This document shows positions 54,335 to 61,663 of a stretch of 64,000 nt of DNA, piece by piece. Below the pieces are notes generated by a model. It did not search any database, was not told the DNA's origin, and saw only the letters and a list, made by a program, of their open reading frames with translations. Position numbers and translations under genes: made by a program. The stretch's first letter is position 1; every line of letters starts with the position of its first letter. The stretch comes from Thiodiazotropha sp040507225 (GTDB taxonomy: Bacteria; Pseudomonadota; Gammaproteobacteria; Chromatiales; Chromatiaceae), in the NCBI GenBank assembly GCA_040507225.1, contig JBEVVG010000003.1:124001-188000 (forward strand), written 5' to 3'.

Positions 54335-54679
54335 TCAATAGCCGCCTTTGCGCTTGGTTTCCGGCAGACCGGCCACTTTACTGGCCTGCTTGGCGGGGCC
54401 TTTCGGGAAGTGCACGTAGAGTGACTTGGCGTCGACTTTGGCTTCGTCAGTCCACTCCGCCTTGAAATGTTTGACCATGTGGCGTTCGTTGGGCTGGTTG
54501 CCGCCGTTGTTGAAATATTCATCACGCAGATAGTTGACGATATCCCAGGCCTTCTCGGTTAGGGTGACCCCTTCCGATTCGGCGATTGCTTTTGCGACAT
54601 CTTCGCTCCAGTCCGCCTGGTCCACCAGATAACCGTTGGCATCTGCTTCAATGGTTGTACCGTTTACTTCGTAAGACAT
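54335..54679 (-). CDS. DsrC/TusE-family paralogue without the redox cysteines
   Basis: 114 aa from the ATG at 54679 with AGGAGA upstream. It has the DsrC layout: ANGYLVDQADWSEDVAKAIA, LTEKAWDIVNYLRDEYF and the C-terminal PKGPAKQASKVAGLPE. Where DsrC has Cys in QAC the residue is Ser, and the final Cys of the C-terminal arm is replaced by a KRKGGY tail. No cysteine remains, so it cannot carry sulfur. Such proteins have been described as RspA, with a suggested regulatory role. The true DsrC is encoded at 60501. Confidence 0.88.
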   Translation of the reverse strand: MSYEVNGTTIEADANGYLVDQADWSEDVAKAIAESEGVTLTEKAWDIVNYLRDEYFNNGGNQPNERHMVKHFKAEWTDEAKVDAKSLYVHFPKGPAKQASKVAGLPETKRKGGY

Positions 54680-54820
54680 TGATCTCTCCTGACAAAAAAC
54701 ACGAGGCATAGGGCCTCATATTGCTTAAGAATCATTGTTTTAAAGGGTTGTTATCGAGCCAACAGGATCCTGGGCAGGTGTGCCGCATGCATCCTAGGGT
54801 CGTTGATCGAATCGGCTATG

Positions 54821-55483
54821 TTAAACAGTCTTGTGTGGAATAAACAAGCCGAAGCCTCGGTTTCGCATCGGACCGAGCCCTTCTTCCTGCAGGGTTATGG
54901 CATCGTCGAGGGGCAGACCGGCAACCATCAGACTCTGGCTCGAAAGGCTACCCTCTGGGGTTTTGAACTCCGTGCCTTTACCACACAGAACCTTTTTGTA
55001 GCTCAGGTTCAGGTTGTTCATCATTTCCACCGCAGCCTCGAGAAAGGCCTCCTCGGTGTCTGCACCCGGTACCACCATATGCCGGCAATAGAGTGTGCTG
55101 GTGGTGCCGAGCAGACGGGTGTGACCTTCACCGATCTGCATCTTGTGGCCCACGAGTTCGAAACTCTGGCCGGACAGCCGGGACAGGGCGTCATCGACCC
55201 TTTCCCTGGGCAGGCGCAGTATCAGCGGCGTGCGACGGGAGAGGTAGAGCAGGGCATCACTGTTGCTGGGGCGTTCCCAGCCGTTCTTCGAGTCGGCGCC
55301 GTGGATCAGGTGCAATCCGGCGCGGGGTTCCTCTGAAAACCAGGGCAGGGCCTGGTGTATCGCGTCGGAGAGGCTCCAGGCGTGGTCGATGGGCAGGGTG
55401 GGGCAGTGAATCTTGAATATCACATCCACCACGTCCTCGGGGACCACGAAACGCTCTTCATCGATCTCTTCTTTCCAGAACAT
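54821..55483 (-). CDS. Cas6/Cmx6-like RNA-endonuclease-fold protein (no CRISPR array nearby)
   Basis: 220 aa. The pattern matches the Cas6 type found as Cmx6 in type I-MYXAN systems: PIDHAWSLSDAIHQALPWF, GLHLIHGADSKNGWERP, LLYLSRRTPLILRLPRERV, SQSLMVAGLPLDDAITLQ and the C-terminal glycine-rich EGLGPMRNRGFGLFIPHK. Candidate catalytic histidines are His34, His58 and His61. Other cas genes and repeat arrays are absent from the window. It begins 11 bp after the 235-aa gene, so the two form an operon with the 58-aa gene. The identification is from motif memory; a role in processing some other RNA hairpin is inference. Confidence 0.7.
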   Translation of the reverse strand: MFWKEEIDEERFVVPEDVVDVIFKIHCPTLPIDHAWSLSDAIHQALPWFSEEPRAGLHLIHGADSKNGWERPSNSDALLYLSRRTPLILRLPRERVDDALSRLSGQSFELVGHKMQIGEGHTRLLGTTSTLYCRHMVVPGADTEEAFLEAAVEMMNNLNLSYKKVLCGKGTEFKTPEGSLSSQSLMVAGLPLDDAITLQEEGLGPMRNRGFGLFIPHKTV

Positions 55484-55494
55484 GCCTGTTGTCC

Positions 55495-56202
55495 TTATGC
55501 CTCGGGGATTCTGCTGCGCAGCTGATCCCTGTCAAACCACCAGTCGTCCTCTACGATCACATCCAGCACCTTCGCCAGGCGTGGCAGGAACTCACTGGGA
55601 TCGTTCAGAGCCATGCGTTCCACCCAGAAATCGAATATCTCCTGCTCTTCCACCTGACTGTGGCGGCGTGCCACCTGTCCCAGGAGCTGGTTGGTGAAGA
55701 AGCGCAGGTCCTCCTGTTGCTGCCCCTGCGCGCGCATGTCCACCAGGTAACAGGCGGTTGCCGCTGCGACTGCGGCGCCATCGGAGTTGTCCGGGGTTTC
55801 ATCGATCAGGTGCTGCAGCATGGCGACACTCAGTTCCGGATCGATCGGAAAGGTCACACCCAGCCAGATTCCCTGCGCCAGGGCCTTCACCGCGTCCTCC
55901 TTGTCCGCCTGATAGATGATGTCGCAGGCTTCAACGGCGGCCTGCCAGAGCTCATGCTCGAGGGCGGTGGCGAGGCTCTCCCGGGCGCCCTGCCAGGCTT
56001 CCTCTGCGCGGTCCAGGTCCAACAGGATGTAACCATTGGCCATTGCGAGGCGCAGGCGTTCGAGGGGCGGGGCATCGGAGGGCAGATTCTCCAGCTGCTC
56101 CCGGTTTTCCTGAAGTTTCAGCTCCAGCAGCTTGCTCGACTTGACGGCATCTTCGGAACAATCGTTGTCACCTAAAAAGGTTTCTGCTTCCAGGTACTTC
56201 AC
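55495..56202 (-). CDS. Helical-repeat (TPR-like) protein of unknown function
   Basis: 235 aa with a GTG start at 56202. It is predicted almost all alpha-helical and acidic: ERLRLAMANGYILLDLDRAEEAW, ATALEHELWQAAVEACDIIYQ, AVAAATACYLVDMRAQGQQQ, FLPRLAKVLDVIVEDDWWFDR. The alternating helix lengths suggest a TPR- or SEL1-like scaffold. No named family is recognised. It is between the 58-aa gene (32 bp) and the Cas6-like gene (11 bp). Confidence 0.6.
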   Translation of the reverse strand: MKYLEAETFLGDNDCSEDAVKSSKLLELKLQENREQLENLPSDAPPLERLRLAMANGYILLDLDRAEEAWQGARESLATALEHELWQAAVEACDIIYQADKEDAVKALAQGIWLGVTFPIDPELSVAMLQHLIDETPDNSDGAAVAAATACYLVDMRAQGQQQEDLRFFTNQLLGQVARRHSQVEEQEIFDFWVERMALNDPSEFLPRLAKVLDVIVEDDWWFDRDQLRSRIPEA

Positions 56203-56234
56203 AGGGTTTCTCGCATATATATAGAGACAGTCCG

Positions 56235-56411
56235 TCAGGTGAAGGCCGCTTCGAGTCGGTCTTCCCAGTTTTCGGGAGTGTCTGTGAAAGGGGGTTTGAC
56301 GTCGATGCGGAAAAATATCTCCGTTTTGGAGTGCTCTTCAACCACCGCAAGGAGCTGTTCGAAGTTTTCGACCTCCGGGTGTCGCATCATGATTTCGCTC
56401 AGGTACAGCAT
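56235..56411 (-). CDS. Small 58-aa protein, first gene of the leftward dsr-flanking operon
   Basis: Reading from the ATG at 56411 the translation is MLYLSEIMMRHPEVENFEQL, then LAVVEEHSKTEIFFRIDVKPP and FTDTPENWEDRLEAAFT, stop at 56235. It has codon use like its neighbours and a plausible compact helix-strand layout. Its stop is 32 bp before the 235-aa gene start. The ribosome site is weak. No family is recognised. It would begin the leftward transcript, 456 bp from dsrA. Confidence 0.55.
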   Translation of the reverse strand: MLYLSEIMMRHPEVENFEQLLAVVEEHSKTEIFFRIDVKPPFTDTPENWEDRLEAAFT

Positions 56412-56551
56412 GTTTGTGCCCGTTTAATTACATAGTAAAATAGTCAGTTATTAATATTGAACAACAAGCTCCTCGAGGGATCAAGTCCTGACTCGCATGT
56501 TATACCGCGATTTCATCCCATTGAGAAAAAGTGGATAAGGTGCAATTGATC

Positions 56552-56568
56552 CTACCTCTAAGAGATAG
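56552..56568. promoter_or_regulatory. Imperfect 17-bp dyad in the dsr upstream region
   Basis: CTACCTCTAAGAGATAG: both arms match at 7 of 8 positions around a central base. It is 141 bp from the start of the leftward operon and 299 bp from dsrA. Confidence 0.45.
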
Positions 56569-56624
56569 TGTTTAACTCATTCAGAAATGTACAAATACTC
56601 AAGCCATTAGTATTCAGTGGGGGC

Positions 56625-56642
56625 GATGATGGGAAAATCATC
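56625..56642. promoter_or_regulatory. Inverted repeat GATGAT-gggaaa-ATCATC
   Basis: Perfect 6-bp arms with a 6-bp spacer, ending at the first base of the next dyad. It lies 225 bp upstream of dsrA. Confidence 0.5.
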
Positions 56643-56659
56643 TATCCCAAATGGGATAG
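56642..56659. promoter_or_regulatory. 18-bp operator candidate upstream of dsrA
   Basis: CTATCCCA-AA-TGGGATAG, 8-bp perfect arms with a 2-bp centre, 208 bp upstream of the dsrA start. A TATAAC (56661-56666) or TATTAC (56667-56672) follows directly and could be the -10. Eleven bases (CAAATGGGATA) recur upstream of the sulfur globule gene. The other ~400 bp of the 455-bp gap hold the two dyads above and nothing else recognised. Confidence 0.65.
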
Positions 56660-56866
56660 CTATAACTATTACTTACCCCCCCATCGGAAGGATATGGGTC
56701 TGCATTAGGAATCCCTAAACTTGCTGCCCAGTAGAAACAGGCCCTGCCTGTAACGGTTTCGATTGCGGGTCGGCAGGCCATATTCTGCAAATTGGTTTTC
56801 AGCCAAGCAGAACAGGATATGTCAAATGCTGAAGACCTAGATAAACGACCATTGGGAGATACAGTG

Positions 56867-58102
56867 ATGGCAAAACAGATGCATGATACCCCGATGCTTG
56901 ATCAGCTGGAGAGTGGCCCATGGCCCTCGTTCGTAACCGGCCTCAAGCGTCTCGCCCAAGACAATGACATGATGGTTGACCTGCTGGGTCAGCTTGAGAC
57001 CTCCTACGAGACCCGCAAAGGCTACTGGAAAGGTGGCACCGTGGGCGTAATCGGTTACGGCGGCGGTATCATCCCCCGTTTCACCGAACTGAAGAAAGAC
57101 GGCAAGGCCCTGTTCCCGGCTGCTGCCGAGTTCCACACCCTGCGTGTCATGCCGCCTCCAGGCATGCACTACGATACCAACACCATCCGCAAATTCTGCG
57201 ACATCTGGGAAAAATACGGTTCCGGCCTGATCGCCTTCCACGGCCAGTCCGGTGACATCATGTTCCAGGGTTGCACCACCGACAACGTCCAGCCCGCTTT
57301 CGACGAGATCAACGAGATGGGCTTTGACCTTGGTGGCGCCGGTCCTGCTGTGCGCACCGGTATGTCCTGCGTCGGCGCTGCCCGCTGCGAGAACTCCTGC
57401 TTCGACGAAGGCCGCACCATGCGCATGCTGGTGAACAACGCCCTCGACGACATGCATCGTCCGGCTTTGCCCTACAAGTTCAAGTACAAGGTTTCCGGTT
57501 GCCCTAACGACTGCATGAACTCCGTGCAGCGTGCTGACCTGGCCACCATCGGTACCTGGCGCGACGATATGAAAGTCGATCAGGAAGAGGTGAAGAAGTT
57601 CGTTGAAGCCCGCGGTCGCAAGTACGTGATTGACAATGTTATCACCCGTTGCCCGACCAAGGCCCTGTCTCTCAACGACGACGATACCCTGGCTGTCGAC
57701 AACCCCTCCTGTGTCCGTTGCATGCACTGCATCAACGTCATGACCAAGGCCCTCTCTCCGGGTGACGACAAGGGTGTGACCCTGCTCTGCGGCGGTAAGC
57801 GTACCCTGAAGATCGGTGACCTGCTGGGTACGGTTATCGTGCCTTTCATGAAGCTCGAAACCGAAGAGGACTTCGAGACTCTGGGCGAGCTGGCCACTGA
57901 GATCCTGGACTTCTTCGCTGAGAATGCTCTGGAACACGAGCGTACCGGTGAGATGATCGAGCGTATCGGTCTGGTCAACTTCCTGGAAGGTGTCGGCCTC
58001 GAAATCGATCCGAACATGATCGAGCGTCCGCGTACCAATCCCTATGTCCGTACTGACGGATGGGACGAAGAAGCGGCCAAGTGGGCTGAGCGTCAAGCCT
58101 AA
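56867..58102 (+). CDS. dsrA: Dissimilatory (reverse) sulfite reductase alpha subunit
   Basis: 411 aa from the ATG at 56867 (GGGAG upstream); an ATG at 56819 is a longer alternative. The family start MAKQMHDTPMLDQLESGPWP is clear. Siroheme/[4Fe-4S] ligands lie in CVGAARCENSC and GCPNDC, with the ferredoxin-like insert CVRCMHCINVM holding an additional [4Fe-4S] cluster. With DsrB it forms the alpha2-beta2 enzyme that, with DsrC, oxidises sulfane sulfur to sulfite in sulfur oxidisers. It is the first gene of the dsr operon, 103 bp before dsrB. Confidence 0.98.
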   Translation: MAKQMHDTPMLDQLESGPWPSFVTGLKRLAQDNDMMVDLLGQLETSYETRKGYWKGGTVGVIGYGGGIIPRFTELKKDGKALFPAAAEFHTLRVMPPPGMHYDTNTIRKFCDIWEKYGSGLIAFHGQSGDIMFQGCTTDNVQPAFDEINEMGFDLGGAGPAVRTGMSCVGAARCENSCFDEGRTMRMLVNNALDDMHRPALPYKFKYKVSGCPNDCMNSVQRADLATIGTWRDDMKVDQEEVKKFVEARGRKYVIDNVITRCPTKALSLNDDDTLAVDNPSCVRCMHCINVMTKALSPGDDKGVTLLCGGKRTLKIGDLLGTVIVPFMKLETEEDFETLGELATEILDFFAENALEHERTGEMIERIGLVNFLEGVGLEIDPNMIERPRTNPYVRTDGWDEEAAKWAERQA

Positions 58103-58138
58103 GTAATCATTTTCTGCTGAATGACAGCAGGTTGAAAG

Positions 58139-58167
58139 AGGGGCGCCGGGTTCGCTCGGCTGCCCCT
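58139..58167 (+). other. Stem-loop in the dsrA-dsrB gap
   Basis: AGGGGC (58139-58144) pairs with GCCCCT (58162-58167); inside, GCCG pairs with CGGC across one bulged T, with a TTCG-containing tip. No T-run follows directly, so it looks like an internal mRNA structure. Confidence 0.6.
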
Positions 58168-58205
58168 TGCAACGAATCAATTACCCTATTTTTTTGGAGG
58201 TAGGT

Positions 58206-59276
58206 ATGTCGGAACCTCATATGCCGATCGAGAGTGGTGATCCAGAGATGGAGCCCTACTTGCATCCCGTCCTGAAGAAGAACTACGGCCAATGGGCTTG
58301 GCATGAGCGTCCGCGTCCCGGCGTTCTTCATCACGTCGCCAAGAGCGGTGACAGCATCTGGACGGTTCGCGCCGGTACCCAGCGTCAGATGGATGTGTAC
58401 ACCATCCGCAAACTGATGGACATTGCTGACGAATTCGCCGATGGCTATGTTCGCTTCACCATTCGTTCCAACATTGAGTACATGGTCAGCGACGAATCCA
58501 AGGTTCAGCCCCTGATCGACAAGCTCGAAGGCGAGGGTTTCCCGATCGGCGGTACCGGTAACTCGGTTTCCATGATCTCCCACACCCAGGGCTGGCTGCA
58601 TTGCGACATCCCGGGTACTGATGCATCAGGCGCCGTGAAGGCACTGATGGACGAACTCTACGACGAGTTCACCAAAGAAGAGATGCCCAACCGTGTGCGC
58701 ATCACCACTTCCTGCTGCCAGATCAACTGTGGTGGTCAGGGTGATATCGCGATCAACATCCAGCACACCAAGCCGCCGAAGATCGATCACAGCCAGGTCG
58801 CAAACGTCTGTGAGCGTCCCTCTGTTGTGGCTCGCTGCCCGGTTGCCGCGATTCGTCCTGCAATGGTCAACGGCAAGCCGTCCCTGGAAGTCGACGAGAA
58901 GAAGTGTATCTGCTGCGGCGCCTGCTTTCCGCCTTGCCCGCCGATGCAGATCAATGACCCCGAGCACTCCAAGTTCGCAATCTGGGTGGGTGGCAAGAAC
59001 TCCAACGCCCGATCCAAGCCGACCCTGCATAAGCTGGTCGCGGCTGGTGTACCCAACAATCCGCCCCGCTGGCCGGAAGTCTCCGACATCGTCAAGCAGA
59101 TTCTGAGCGCCTATAAGTCTGACGCGAAGGACTGGGAACGTATCGGTGAGTGGGCTGAGCGTATCGGTTGGCCGAAGTTCTTCGAAAAAACCGGTCTGCC
59201 GTTCACCAAGTACCATATCGATAACTGGCGTGGCAGCCGTAACAACCTGAATGCATCTGCTCACATCCGCTTCTAA
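58206..59276 (+). CDS. dsrB: Dissimilatory (reverse) sulfite reductase beta subunit
   Basis: 356 aa from the ATG at 58206, with GGAGG upstream. Siroheme-cluster ligands lie in TTSCCQINCGGQGD and CPVAAIRP; the ferredoxin-type domain is CICCGACFPPCPPM. It is the catalytic partner of DsrA. Sequence style (abundant preferred codons) suggests high expression for the whole operon. Confidence 0.98.
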   Translation: MSEPHMPIESGDPEMEPYLHPVLKKNYGQWAWHERPRPGVLHHVAKSGDSIWTVRAGTQRQMDVYTIRKLMDIADEFADGYVRFTIRSNIEYMVSDESKVQPLIDKLEGEGFPIGGTGNSVSMISHTQGWLHCDIPGTDASGAVKALMDELYDEFTKEEMPNRVRITTSCCQINCGGQGDIAINIQHTKPPKIDHSQVANVCERPSVVARCPVAAIRPAMVNGKPSLEVDEKKCICCGACFPPCPPMQINDPEHSKFAIWVGGKNSNARSKPTLHKLVAAGVPNNPPRWPEVSDIVKQILSAYKSDAKDWERIGEWAERIGWPKFFEKTGLPFTKYHIDNWRGSRNNLNASAHIRF

Positions 59277-59320
59277 GCGATGGTCATTGGCAGAGTAACG
59301 CTAACAGGAAGGTCAAACTG

Positions 59321-59713
59321 ATGAAATTTGCGATTCAGGTAAACGAAGGTCCGTACCAGCATCAGGCTACGGACTCGGCATACCAGTTTACGAAAGCCGC
59401 ACTGGAGGCCGGGCATGAGATCATGCGTGTGTTCTTCTATCACGACGGCGTGAACAACGGTACCAATCTTACAACTCCTCCGCAGGACGATCGTAATATC
59501 GTCAACCGCTGGTCTGAGTTGGCTAAGAAGCACGAACTCGATCTGGTGGTCTGTGTGGCAGCCGCACAACGCCGCGGCATCGTCGATGAAGGCGAGATGC
59601 AGCGCAACGGTAAAAGTGCACAGAACATTGCTGACGGATTCCGTATCTCCGGTCTCGGTCAGTTGATCGAAGCGGGCATTCAGTCCGAACGGCTCGTGGT
59701 TTTCGGCGATTAA
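59321..59713 (+). CDS. dsrE: Sulfurtransferase DsrE
   Basis: 130 aa. Cys78 (LVVCVAAAQRRG) corresponds to the essential sulfur-carrying Cys78 of Allochromatium DsrE. With DsrF and DsrH it forms a hexamer that passes sulfur to DsrC. DsrEFH is found in sulfur oxidisers and not in sulfate reducers, so it supports the oxidising direction. Confidence 0.96.
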   Translation: MKFAIQVNEGPYQHQATDSAYQFTKAALEAGHEIMRVFFYHDGVNNGTNLTTPPQDDRNIVNRWSELAKKHELDLVVCVAAAQRRGIVDEGEMQRNGKSAQNIADGFRISGLGQLIEAGIQSERLVVFGD

Positions 59714-59725
59714 TGGGGGTTGAAC

Positions 59726-60136
59726 ATGTCTGAGCAGATTAAGAAATTCATGTACGTCAACCGCCGGGCTCCCTATGGCACGATCTACGCCTGGGAGTCT
59801 CTTGAGGTTGTGTTGATCGGTGCGGCATTCGATCAGGATGTTCATCTGGCCTTTCTTGATGACGGTGTGTATCAGCTGGTTAAAGGGCAGGATACCTCCG
59901 GGGTGGATATGAAAAACTTCTCCCCGACCTATCAGGCACTCGGCGATTACGATGTGACCAAACTCTTCGTGGAGAAAGAGTCTCTCGAAGAGCGCGGTCT
60001 GACCATCGACGATCTGATGCCTCTGACCTATGAAGACGAAGATGATGATTGGGCTGAAAAAGACTCCATCAAAGTGGTGAGCCGTGCAGAACTGGCGGAC
60101 ATCATGGATGAACAGGATGTCTTGTTCAGTTTCTAA
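59726..60136 (+). CDS. dsrF: DsrF subunit of the DsrEFH sulfurtransferase
   Basis: 136 aa from the ATG at 59726. It has the DsrE/F fold (KKFMYVNRRAPYGTIYAWES, VHLAFLDDGVYQLVKGQ) and contains no cysteine, as known for structural DsrF subunits. It is 12 bp after dsrE. Confidence 0.95.
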   Translation: MSEQIKKFMYVNRRAPYGTIYAWESLEVVLIGAAFDQDVHLAFLDDGVYQLVKGQDTSGVDMKNFSPTYQALGDYDVTKLFVEKESLEERGLTIDDLMPLTYEDEDDDWAEKDSIKVVSRAELADIMDEQDVLFSF

Positions 60137-60153
60137 GTCGGAGTAAATTGAGA

Positions 60154-60459
60154 ATGGCTACCTTACACACTGTCAATAAATCGCCTTTTGAAAAGTCTTC
60201 CATGGAGAGTTGTCTGGCGCACGCCAAAGACGGCAGTGCCGTACTCCTCTACGAAGACGGTATCTATGGTGCAGTCAAGGGCACTTCCGTAGCGGACAAG
60301 GTTACCGCCATGGGTGGTGTCAAATTCTACGTATTGGGCCCCGACCTGAAGGCACGCGGCATTTCTGATGACAAACTGCTCGATGGAGTGGAAGTCGTCG
60401 ATTACGCCAAATTTGTCGATCTCGCTGCGACGAACGACAAAGTGCAGGCCTGGGTCTGA
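60154..60459 (+). CDS. dsrH: DsrH subunit of the DsrEFH sulfurtransferase
   Basis: 101 aa from the ATG at 60154 with GGAG upstream. MATLHTVNKSPFEKSSMESC places the family Cys at position 20, the second cysteine of the complex. The DsrH/TusB fold ends in DLAATNDKVQAWV. Confidence 0.96.
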   Translation: MATLHTVNKSPFEKSSMESCLAHAKDGSAVLLYEDGIYGAVKGTSVADKVTAMGGVKFYVLGPDLKARGISDDKLLDGVEVVDYAKFVDLAATNDKVQAWV

Positions 60460-60500
60460 TTGATTCACTGAACAACTGAAACATTATCTGGAGAATAGAT

Positions 60501-60833
60501 ATGGCAATCGAAGCAAATGGTAAAACCTTTGAAACCGATGAAGAGGGTTACCTGGTCAATCTGGCCGATTGGGAACCTGCCGTTGCCGAAGTCATGGCAA
60601 AGGAAGACGACCTGGCTCTGACCGACGAGCACTGGGAAATTATCAACTTCCTGCGTGAGTACTACGAAGAGTACCAGATCGCTCCGGCTGTCCGCGTTCT
60701 GACCAAAGCGGTTGGCAAAAAACTGGGTAAGGACAAAGGTAACTCCAAGTATCTGTACGCCCTGTTCCCTTATGGTCCTGGTAAGCAGGCTTGCCGTTTC
60801 GCCGGTCTGCCGAAGCCGACTGGCTGTATCTAA
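60501..60833 (+). CDS. dsrC: Sulfur carrier protein DsrC
   Basis: 110 aa. The C-terminal swinging arm YGPGKQACRFAGLPKPTGCI keeps both redox cysteines, Cys98 and Cys109, 11 residues apart as in all functional DsrC. It carries sulfur as a trisulfide/persulfide between DsrEFH, DsrAB and DsrMK. A strong hairpin follows it before dsrM. Its paralogue without cysteines is at 54335. Confidence 0.98.
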   Translation: MAIEANGKTFETDEEGYLVNLADWEPAVAEVMAKEDDLALTDEHWEIINFLREYYEEYQIAPAVRVLTKAVGKKLGKDKGNSKYLYALFPYGPGKQACRFAGLPKPTGCI

Positions 60834-60849
60834 GCGATACCTAGCGCAC

Positions 60850-60877
60850 GGCGGGTGATGGTTTCCCATCACCCGCC
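60850..60877 (+). other. Stem-loop between dsrC and dsrM
   Basis: GGCGGGTGATGG (60850-60861), loop TTTC, CCATCACCCGCC (60866-60877): a perfect 12-bp stem starting 17 bp after the dsrC stop. The next bases are AGTGATCTG, without a T-run, so it may stabilise the dsrC 3' end or attenuate dsrMKL. Confidence 0.75.
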
Positions 60878-60911
60878 AGTGATCTGATCATTCATTGAGG
60901 AACGCAGGAAC

Positions 60912-61634
60912 ATGTCATCTGTCTACGCGTTGCTGTTTATCGTAGCGACCATCGTCCTGGTAGTGGGCTTGGCGAGGAAGATTATCCAATACGCCAAGGT
61001 GCCTGCACCACTCAAGATTCCTACAACGCCGGCCCCTGTTACCCAAACCGGTGTTGTGTTGCGTATGTTTCGCGAAGTGGTTTTATTCGAAAGCCTCTTC
61101 AAAAGCACCAAGTGGACCTGGATCTTTTCCTGGATGTTCCACATGGGGCTGTTCCTGGTCCTGCTGCGCCACGTCCGTTACTTCATTGATCCGGTATGGC
61201 TTCCGATCGAACTGATCCAGCCTTTCGGTAAGTACGCGGCCTTCGCCATGGTGTTTGGTCTGCTCGGATTGCTTGCGCGCCGCTTCTTTGTCGATCGGGT
61301 CCGCTATATTTCATCGCCGTCTGATTACCTGTGGCTGCTGATTCTGATCTTCATTGGCATGAGCGGCGCAATGATGACTTTTGTTGTTCACACCGACGTT
61401 GTGGCTGTCAAACAGTTCTTCACCGGACTGTGGACATTCAGTGGTGCGCAATTGCCCATGGATCCCATATTGCTTGTGCACCTGGCACTGGTGGCTGTGC
61501 TGATGATTCTCTTACCCTTCAGCAAACTGCTGCACATACCAGGTGTATTTTTCAGCCCAACCCGTAACCAGGTCGACAATCCCCGCGAGAAACGTCACCT
61601 GGTCGATTGGGCTAGAAAGTTCGAAGAATCCTGA
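60912..61634 (+). CDS. dsrM: Membrane cytochrome b subunit DsrM
   Basis: 240 aa. It has five or six hydrophobic helices (VYALLFIVATIVLVVGLARK first), with the heme b ligand histidines probably in MFHMGLFLVLLRHVRYF, VHTDVV and LHIPG. It has the NarI-like fold of DsrM. With DsrK it exchanges electrons between DsrC and the quinone pool. Confidence 0.95.
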   Translation: MSSVYALLFIVATIVLVVGLARKIIQYAKVPAPLKIPTTPAPVTQTGVVLRMFREVVLFESLFKSTKWTWIFSWMFHMGLFLVLLRHVRYFIDPVWLPIELIQPFGKYAAFAMVFGLLGLLARRFFVDRVRYISSPSDYLWLLILIFIGMSGAMMTFVVHTDVVAVKQFFTGLWTFSGAQLPMDPILLVHLALVAVLMILLPFSKLLHIPGVFFSPTRNQVDNPREKRHLVDWARKFEES

Positions 61635-61663
61635 AATCCACGCTTGGCCGATGAGGGTTACAA

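Noticed and set aside
54243..56866. CRISPR array near the Cas6-like gene
   Set aside because: I looked for regularly spaced repeats of 25-40 bp here and elsewhere in the window and saw none.
56837..58180. A 447-aa open frame antisense to dsrA
   Set aside because: It mirrors the strongly biased codons of dsrA and has no protein-like motif; dsrA itself is unambiguous.
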